DNA of 64,000 bases from NCBI GenBank assembly GCA_036346355.1, contig CM070588.1:16787914-16851913 (forward strand), given 5' to 3'. This DNA is from Rhipidocladum racemiflorum (Eukaryota > Streptophyta > Magnoliopsida > Poales > Poaceae). Shown here in pieces: positions 57,801-64,000 of this stretch; position 1 is the stretch's first letter; every line of letters starts with the position of its first letter. Position numbers and translations under genes: made by a program. The notes below the pieces were generated by a model. It saw only the letters and a program-made list of their open reading frames with translations, had not been told where the DNA came from and ran no database searches.

Positions 57801-58248
57801 CCGGTGCGGTCCAATCCGTTGGATCCCGATCCAACGGTCGGGATCGATTGGGTTAGGAGTGGGTTTGGTCGAGTCGACTGGCTCGGGTCGGACTCGAGTC
57901 CGACTCGGGTTCCGACTCGGTCGGATGAACAGTACTCGACCCGAGTTGAATTTCCAGCGATTTAATATTTAAAATAATTCCCAGTAATTCATTTAATTCA
58001 TTAAAAATAGCAAAAGACTCAGAAAAATTCCAGAAAAATTCTGGAAAATATTTTAGGGTATTTGGGACTCAAATAAAATATTTCCAACAAAATTTTATTT
58101 GCAAAGTTTAATTCTTTAATTATTTCAAAATGGAATAAATTCAAATAAATTCCAAATAAATCCAAATAAATTCCAGCAAATTCCAAAAATTCACCAAAGT
58201 GCCAAATCACACATGAATTTAGGAAAAGCAAAATTTTGGGGTGTTACA
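54805..58248 (-). repeat. 5' LTR of element D
   Basis: 3444 bp; on the minus strand TGTAACACCCC to GGTCCCGACA. It pairs with 41150-44604 along its length. Confidence 0.93.
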
Positions 58249-58253
58249 TCACT

Positions 58254-58728
58254 CCTTCGGCAATCGTCGCCGCGAATTGAACATCGAAGTTAACGCTTTC
58301 GTCTACTTGGAGGTCTCAACTTGTGTGGCATCTGGCGATTGTGAGTTCGTGGGATGATGGCATCGTAATGCGTCGGATTGTACCAAATTTCCCTTTTCGA
58401 TGATACCCCCTTGATCTTCGAAGATACCTGGTGTATTCCATGTGGCATTGCTGAAGAAGTATCTTCAGAATCCCGTTGACCTAACTCTGTTGGACATGAT
58501 GGATCCTTAGTCGGATCTATCTTTTGTGAACGTCATGTTTGCATCCTTGATGAGGCGGTGCGCTATATCCGCAGTCACATCATCAAGTTGACCAAAGTCC
58601 AATGGAGCAGCCACGCCCAGGATGAAACCACCTAGGAGCGTGAAGATTTCTTGGGGTGAATTTCCTTCCTCATTTGCCAACTCTGGCAAATCTCGAGGAC
58701 GAGATTTTTTTATAAGGGGGGTGGAACT
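58254..58728 (+). other. 3' internal tail and purine tract of element C
   Basis: Resumes element C after D. It ends CTCGAGGACGAG then an AAGGGGGGTGGA purine tract (58714-58725). No chromodomain or integrase sequence is recognisable. Confidence 0.7.
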
Positions 58729-60091
58729 TTAACATCCTAAAATTTATAATTAAGATTAAGTAGGATTAACTAAGTTTAATTAAGCTAATTATGTGATTAG
58801 TGGTGTGTTGAGTGCAGTTGAATCTTAATTTGGCTCTTACTTTGGTTTTGGTTGCGTTGGTGTCTTGGTTGCCCGGCCACCACAGCTCTCTCTCGATCCT
58901 TCCTCTCCTCTTTACCCCCAGAAGACCCCTTCTCTCCTTCCTTATTCCCTCACTCTCTCCCACTCTCCCGTGCACTCTCCCTCTCCATCTCTCTCGGTTT
59001 TCTCTCTCTCTCCCTCCGGTTCCCTCTCTCCCTCTTCCTCTGTGGTGCATGTGCAGCTCAAGGAACAGCAAGAGGTCAAGCCGCGAGACATGGAGGATCT
59101 TCCTCAAGCCCTGGAGCAACCCCAAGACCGGTGGAATCAACAGATAAATTGATTCTGCAGGTTTTGAGCTAAACCCTAACCTCTCCCTCTCTTTCTTTAT
59201 TTTCTCTTTTGGTTTAGCCCTTGAAACCCTAACCCTAGAAGTGCATCGTCATGTTTCGGAGTTGCTTAACCTAGGTTGGACTCAGTAGAATTAGTTAGCG
59301 CGGATGATTGATCTGAAAACCCTAATTGGCTCTCTATTGGATTTATTCGCCCAAAAGTCATTTTCCCGAATTTTTGGAGTTCCTTTGAACCCTAACTCCG
59401 GAAAATTGAGAAATTGACCTTCGAATATATCTGATGTTGTCTGAGTTCGATTCCTGCGAAAAGATTTTAGTTTGAACTCAATCCGGATTCAGAATCGAAT
59501 TTAGTTCCAATTGAGGGTTTTGAGTTCGGATAGTTCGATCGGCGTGCGAAGAGTTTCTGAGTGCGAGTTAGAACCTGTGGAACCCTTACGTGCAAAAAGA
59601 ATTAATACGTTAGTTGCAAATCCTTCATTTCGATTCGATTTGCGAAAAGTGCATTATCGTGATTTTTGGAGAATCTTCGAGTTCCGAAGCTCCAAAAATC
59701 CCGAGAGTGACCCGTATTGGTTCTTAGTGCCCTAACGGTTCTAGTTCTGGAAAAAGGTCGAGTCGAAAACCCTGATTCGGAGTTTATCGGATTTGTTCGC
59801 TAACGGAGTCAAATTCTCGAGTTTTGGAGTTTTCCTTGAACCTTAGCTCCAAAAGCTGAGGATATGACTCTAGAATATATCCCATGACGTAAGAAGTCAA
59901 CTCTAGCGAAAAGAATCAAGTTTGAACTTGATTTGGATCGAAAGTTGAATTCTAACGGTAATTAGGGTTATCGAGTTCGAAAAAGTGGAAATTAGGTTAA
60001 ACGAACTCAAAACTTGGTGAGACCTGCATGGATGGTTCCCTGGCATCACTAGGAACCTAACCATGCGATTGTCGCGAAGTTTCGAATCTGT
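58729..60091 (+). repeat. 3' LTR of element C, truncated by LTR X
   Basis: It matches 33930-35600, starting TTAACATCC (the first bases differ from TGTAACATCC). It lacks about 310 bp relative to the other LTR between 58864 and 58875. It stops at GAATCTGT, where X begins. The rest may lie beyond the window. Confidence 0.88.
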
Positions 60092-61078
60092 TGATGTCTG
60101 GTATTTCAACGAATGTGGGGATGTATGTGTACGGGGTTAGTCGCTAGATCAGGAACTCGATGGTAACACAAGATGAAGGTTTAGACAGGTTCGGGCCCTC
60201 TACGATGTTGGTAAAACCCTAGTCCTATGTTCTGGGATTGTATGTTGCTCTTCTTCTTTTTTTTCTTCTCTATGCCTCCCTATCTCTCTTATATAAACGA
60301 AGAGATAGTAGAGTCCAACTCGGTTACAATAGGGAGGAGTCCGAGTTGGTTATGAGCTTGCAGATCCCGTCCTTCCTTATCTAGGATGGTATCCTTTTTT
60401 GTTACAATGTTATCTATAAGGGGACGATTCCCTTCCGTTATTCCTTCGCGGGCTCCAGCGGTATGGCTTGCGTAGCTTACAATCCACCCGCCTGGCCCCA
60501 CTAATCCCTTCTTAGCGGGCCCTTTTTAACCCTCTTGAGCATACCCGGTAGCTGCGTTCTCCACAGTAGCCCCCGAGTGCTTTGCAATCGTGTCACTTGC
60601 GATGAGGCCTCATTTTGCGGGTGTGGGATGCCTCCAACTGTTCGATCGGTTGCTTCTTTAGAGTACTCGGCTGCAAGTAGGGAGTTTGCAAGTGACTCGA
60701 AATTATCTTGCTCATTGCATGATCCGAGCAATTTTTTAATAGGTGTGCCCACGTTCGGCCCGTTGTCGGGACACGATGGCGAAAGCATTGGAGGTGAGCT
60801 CAGCTTGGAGCTTTCCGAGTTTGTGTCCCGGAGGACGATGGTGATCGGCCCATCCTTGGGGCACACCTAAAGAGCATCTAGTTGAACGCCGGTGATCATC
60901 CCCATTTTGGGGCGCACCTAGGATGCATCCAGTCGGACGCCGGTGATCATTCCCATTTAGGGTGCACCTGAAGAGCATCCGGTCGGACGCCGGTGATCAT
61001 CCCCATTTGGGGTGCACCTGAGGAGCATCTGGTCGGACACCGGTGATCATCCCCATTTGGGGCGCACCTGAGGCATGT
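60092..61078 (+). mobile_element. LTR-like insertion X in the 3' LTR of element C
   Basis: It starts TGATGTCTGG at the point where LTR C homology stops; the 5 bp before it are TCTGT. The sequence resembles LTRs of cereal gypsy elements (phrases such as GACAGGTTCGGGCC and a TATATAAACG box near 60291). It contains the 50-bp tandem array. It is cut at 61078 by Y, so its end and duplication are not visible. Family not assigned. Confidence 0.6.
60851..61073 (+). repeat. 50-bp tandem array in X
   Basis: Units of GCACCTGAGGAGCATC, GGTCGGACGCCGGTGATCA and TCCCCATTTGGGG recur at 60914, 60964, 61014 and 61064, with a diverged unit from 60863. The period is 50-51 bp, about 4.4 copies. Confidence 0.9.
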
Positions 61079-62452
61079 TGTAATATCCCGAGTATTTTTA
61101 TACTCGAAGCACTGTACCATTGTACACAAACGTTGTTCAATAATACATCAAGTTTGTGTATTTCTGTATTTTGAGCTGAGTAGACTCGACTGGGATCCAA
61201 AAGAACCCTTTAACTTAATTAAACTCACTCAAAATCAAATCGAGTTCAATTGCGGTTCGTAATTGTCCTTTTGGACAAATTGGAAATTGAGGAAATTAAA
61301 TGTCTAAAAGTCCTCAAAAACTATCCAAAATATCTTAGAAGTATTCAAAATCAACTTTTGATGTTTGAATCTTCAAGTTTTGGCCTTTGACCATTTTACC
61401 CCTCCTTAAGTGCATAGTGTGTATACCCTTTATTCCCTCATTTCCAAAGCCACTCCCCATTTCCCCATCCTCTCCTCACACGTTTTGATCAAGAGGAAGA
61501 GAGGAGAAGGAGCCCAAGCACTTGAGCACCCAAATTCGCGGATTCCGAGTGATTCAACCGACGAAAATCGAATCGGAGGCTGGATTTGGCGTCCTCATCG
61601 CGTTCCTCACCCTCTCAACCCCTCCGAGTGAGAAATCTATCGAGTCTCATTGACATTCCTCGGAGCTCCCGTGGTGCTTTTACAATCTGACCTGATTTCT
61701 CGACTCTCGGGTCGATCCTCTTGCCGTAGCTACGACTCTTTTCTCCTGTAGCTTCGCATTTCATCAAGTTTTCCCAAACCCTAGCCTAGGCCATGTCTAG
61801 GTACCATGTGTTCAACGCATCGCATAGCAATTCTGCTTTAAAATCTAGACTCAGGTCGTCGTTAGGTCCGTTTAACTCTATAGTCGACCTGGCTTTTAGC
61901 CATCTTCAAAATCGAGCATGCTCTCGCTAGGTCTTCGGTTTGTTGGAGTTCTAGTGAGGTAGGGCATGTATAGACTGTTCCATTAGCAATTCTGGTAGCT
62001 AGAGCCGCTACCGGAGGAATCAGAATTCAATTCTGCCTAGCCGAAATTTATTTTATTTCTCTAGGCATTAATTATTTTTGCAAAGTTCTAGAGGTCCGAA
62101 GCGTGAATCGACAACTTCATTAGCTCTTCTGATAGCTTTTATTGCGATCAGAAGAGTCAGAACTGCATTTTAGCAAATCCTGCTAGCACTTGTCAGCTCT
62201 AGGTCACTTTATTTTTGAAAAATCCTAGAGGTCTAGTGATCAAATGGATAGCCTGGACGGCTTCCTTGCGAGTAGAGACCTCGATTAGCAGTGTCGAAAT
62301 TCAGTTTCGGCAAATTCCCGATATACTTTGCTGCTCTAGGTCACTAGTATTTTTGCAAAATGCTAGACCTCCAGGGCATGTAGTGAGTATGCCGTTAGTC
62401 TTCGTAGATATTAGAAAAGCAATTAGAATCGCTAGATTTGCATTTTGCTAGC
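61079..62452 (+). mobile_element. LTR-like insertion Y inside X
   Basis: It starts TGTAATATCCCGAG, a gypsy-type LTR start, preceded by CATGT. It is cut at 62452 by LTR Z. It contains CATTTTACCCC and short exon-like frames of no known meaning, and a diverged 138-bp repeat near its right side. Confidence 0.6.
61960..62445 (+). repeat. Diverged 135-140 bp tandem repeats in Y
   Basis: The landmark TTTGCAAARTKCTAGAGGTC recurs at about 62075, 62212 and 62351, each followed by GCATG- or TGATC-like sequence and an ATTAG motif. About three and a half units. Confidence 0.6.
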
Positions 62453-64000
62453 TGTAACACCCCAAAATTTTGCTTTTCTTAAATTCATGTGTGATTTGGC
62501 CCTTTGGTGAATTTTTGGAATTTTCTGGAATTTATTTGGATTTATTTGGAATTTATTTGAATTTATTCCATTTTGAAATAATTAAAGAATTTAATTTTGC
62601 AAATAAAATTTTGTTGAAAATATTTTATTTGAGTCCAAAATGATCCAAAGTATTTTCCAGAATTTTTCTGGAATTTTTCTGAGTCATTTGCTATTTTTAA
62701 TGAATTAAATGAATTACTGGGAATTATTTTAATTATTAAATCGCTGGAAAATCCAACTCGGTCAAGCATCGTTTCATCCGACCGAAGTCGGACTCGAATC
62801 CGACCGAGCCGATTGACTCGGACGAACCAACTTGAAAACCTCATTGATCCCTACCGTTGGATCAAGATCTAACGGCCGAGATCCGCCCGTCTGCCGGTTC
62901 GAGCCGCGTCGGCCGGACCGATCGCGCCGTGCGATCGTGGCCGCTGATCGTGACGCGTGGGACGGCTGGGATTGCGTCGTCTTCCGTGCGGATCGAAGCC
63001 GACTCCGCCGCCGCATAGCCGCGTGACCGATTAGGTTTCCGCTTTGTGCACGCCGCTGAGGCCATTTAAGGCGTGGGTTATCGCCGAGGATCGCTGTCGT
63101 GTCGCGCTTATTGCCCTAAGTTCCAACGCCCAAGCGCGCCGTCGCCTCGCGATTTCGCCGGAGTTTGGGGAGTGCCGCCGTGGTTTTCTTCGTTTCGCGC
63201 GCCGTTCGTCATCCTCCGCCGCCTTCAAGCTCGGATCGAGAACCTTGCGTCGGCGCACTCTACCGGTGCACTCACTTGGCCGGAGACGCCCGGCGCGCCG
63301 TTAGGGTGGTCGCCGTCCTCGCCGGCAGCCGCAACGCCGCCATGAGCCATCGTCGTCCATGAAGCTCGGTGCCGTTGGATCGAGATCCAACGCCGAGTGA
63401 GGCCACGTCGCCGTTCTTGTTTCCGTCTCGATTAGGTTTCAACCGTTAGATTTAGATAAATGCGGTCGTGGTTAGTTGTGTTGTAGCTTTAGGGTTAGAT
63501 CTGGACCGTCCGATCTAGATCGAACGGCCGGATCAACCGTGTAGTTTTGAGCGAGAGGTCTAGATCCAATCGACCGCTGATTTTCAAATCAGCGGCCGAG
63601 ATTGTGCCACGTGTGCTCACCGCGCCACGCCGCTGGGGAGCGTGTCTCGACACGCCGGGACCCGCGAGTCGAGAGGGCCCACGTGTCACCGCATCGCAGC
63701 GTCGTGAAACCCGGCCGCGGTGGGGCCCACATGTCGGCGAGGCGTAGAGTCGTGGACCGAGTCCACCGTGGACCCGAGCCAAGCGTGGACCGAGTCCATG
63801 GACCGGCCGACGCCACCACCAATCGAGGTCGACACGTGTCCATGCCGACGCAATAATTAATTTCGAAAAAAGAAAATGATTTATTAATTGAATAATGATT
63901 TCAAATTTAGATTCAAACTTCAAACGCTTATAACTTTTATGCGTTTCAACTCCGATTTGAGTGATTCAAATTTCTAAATTTGTATAAAATTGAGATCTAC
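62453..64000 (+). mobile_element. LTR Z, same family as element D, running off the window
   Basis: It starts TGTAACACCCCAAAATTTTGC and follows the 6207-9600 LTR to the window edge (the end matches about 7610-7770). It may be solo or the 5' LTR of a full element. The 5 bp before it are CTAGC. Confidence 0.85.

Larger units (their letters stand above)
41150..58248 (-). mobile_element. Complete Ty3/gypsy chromovirus element D (Tekay-like), minus strand
   Basis: TCACT flanks both ends exactly (41145-41149, 58249-58253). On the minus strand the order is 5' LTR, primer site, pre-gag frame, gag, protease, RT, RNase H, integrase, chromodomain, purine tract, 3' LTR. Integrase after RT is the gypsy order; the chromodomain places it among chromoviruses. 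The 17.1 kb include a 4.5-kb solo LTR inserted at GGTAC between integrase and chromodomain. Gag to RT are frameshifted; integrase is open. The two LTRs are very similar, differing mainly by short indels, which suggests a fairly recent insertion. Confidence 0.93.
33930..60091 (+). mobile_element. Ty3/gypsy element C, split by element D and lacking pol
   Basis: 5' LTR 33930-37722, primer site, pre-gag frame, gag (to about 40640), then element D, then a 3' tail and purine tract (58254-58728) and a 3' LTR from 58729. That LTR is broken at 60091 by element X. Removing D and one TCACT copy joins 41149 to 58254 directly, so protease, RT and integrase were already absent when D inserted. The tail carries the CTCGAGGACGAG block before a purine tract also seen in D, suggesting the same Tekay/Del branch. 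Confidence 0.85.

Overview
The window is nuclear DNA from a flowering plant, most probably a grass. The evidence is long Ty3/gypsy LTRs beginning TGTAACAYCCC, a SIRE-like Ty1/copia element, a FAR1-type Mutator transposon, hAT and Mutator MITEs, and one host gene with spliced plant-type exons. There are no operons, CRISPR arrays or bacterial features, and no rRNA or tRNA gene was seen. About nine tenths of the window is transposable-element DNA.

Left arm (1-19770) is a Russian-doll nest. A Mutator-like element (MULE) with a FAR1-related transposase (16254-18542) and a convergent fragment that looks like an isopentenyltransferase gene (about 18949-19227) has its left inverted repeat cut by a minus-strand LTR element (B; LTR 13442-15673, internal DNA 11123-13441). 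B is cut by a Ty1/copia element (A; 1-11122, its 5' LTR running off the window). The 3' LTR of A is cut in turn by a gypsy solo LTR (6207-9600) with a perfect TGAGT duplication.

Centre (21203-33929) holds the only convincing host gene, a plant tyrosyl-DNA phosphodiesterase 2 (TDP2)-like enzyme on the minus strand. Four exons join in frame to 403 codons plus stop. Its 9-kb first intron carries a Pack-MULE-like element (23641-25663), a foldback MITE (about 25995-26183), a truncated gypsy element (26910-28916) and a hAT-like element with a 44-bp tandem array (29523-31268). A second hAT element (32367-33167) sits 83 bp upstream of the start codon.

Right arm (33930-64000) is a second nest. Gypsy element C (5' LTR 33930-37722, pre-gag ORF, gag, 3' end 58254-58728, 3' LTR from 58729) was entered by complete gypsy/chromovirus element D on the minus strand (41150-58248, TCACT duplications). 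D is itself split between integrase and chromodomain by a solo LTR (44866-49378). The 3' LTR of C is then broken by LTR X (60092), which is broken by LTR Y (61079), which is broken by LTR Z (62453 to the window end). One LTR family occurs five times: the solo LTR in A, both LTRs of D, the solo LTR inside D (3' part only), and Z.

The coding parts of the retroelements are mostly broken. The element D integrase frame, the TDP2 gene and, apart from two T-run frameshifts, the MULE transposase are the best preserved reading frames.
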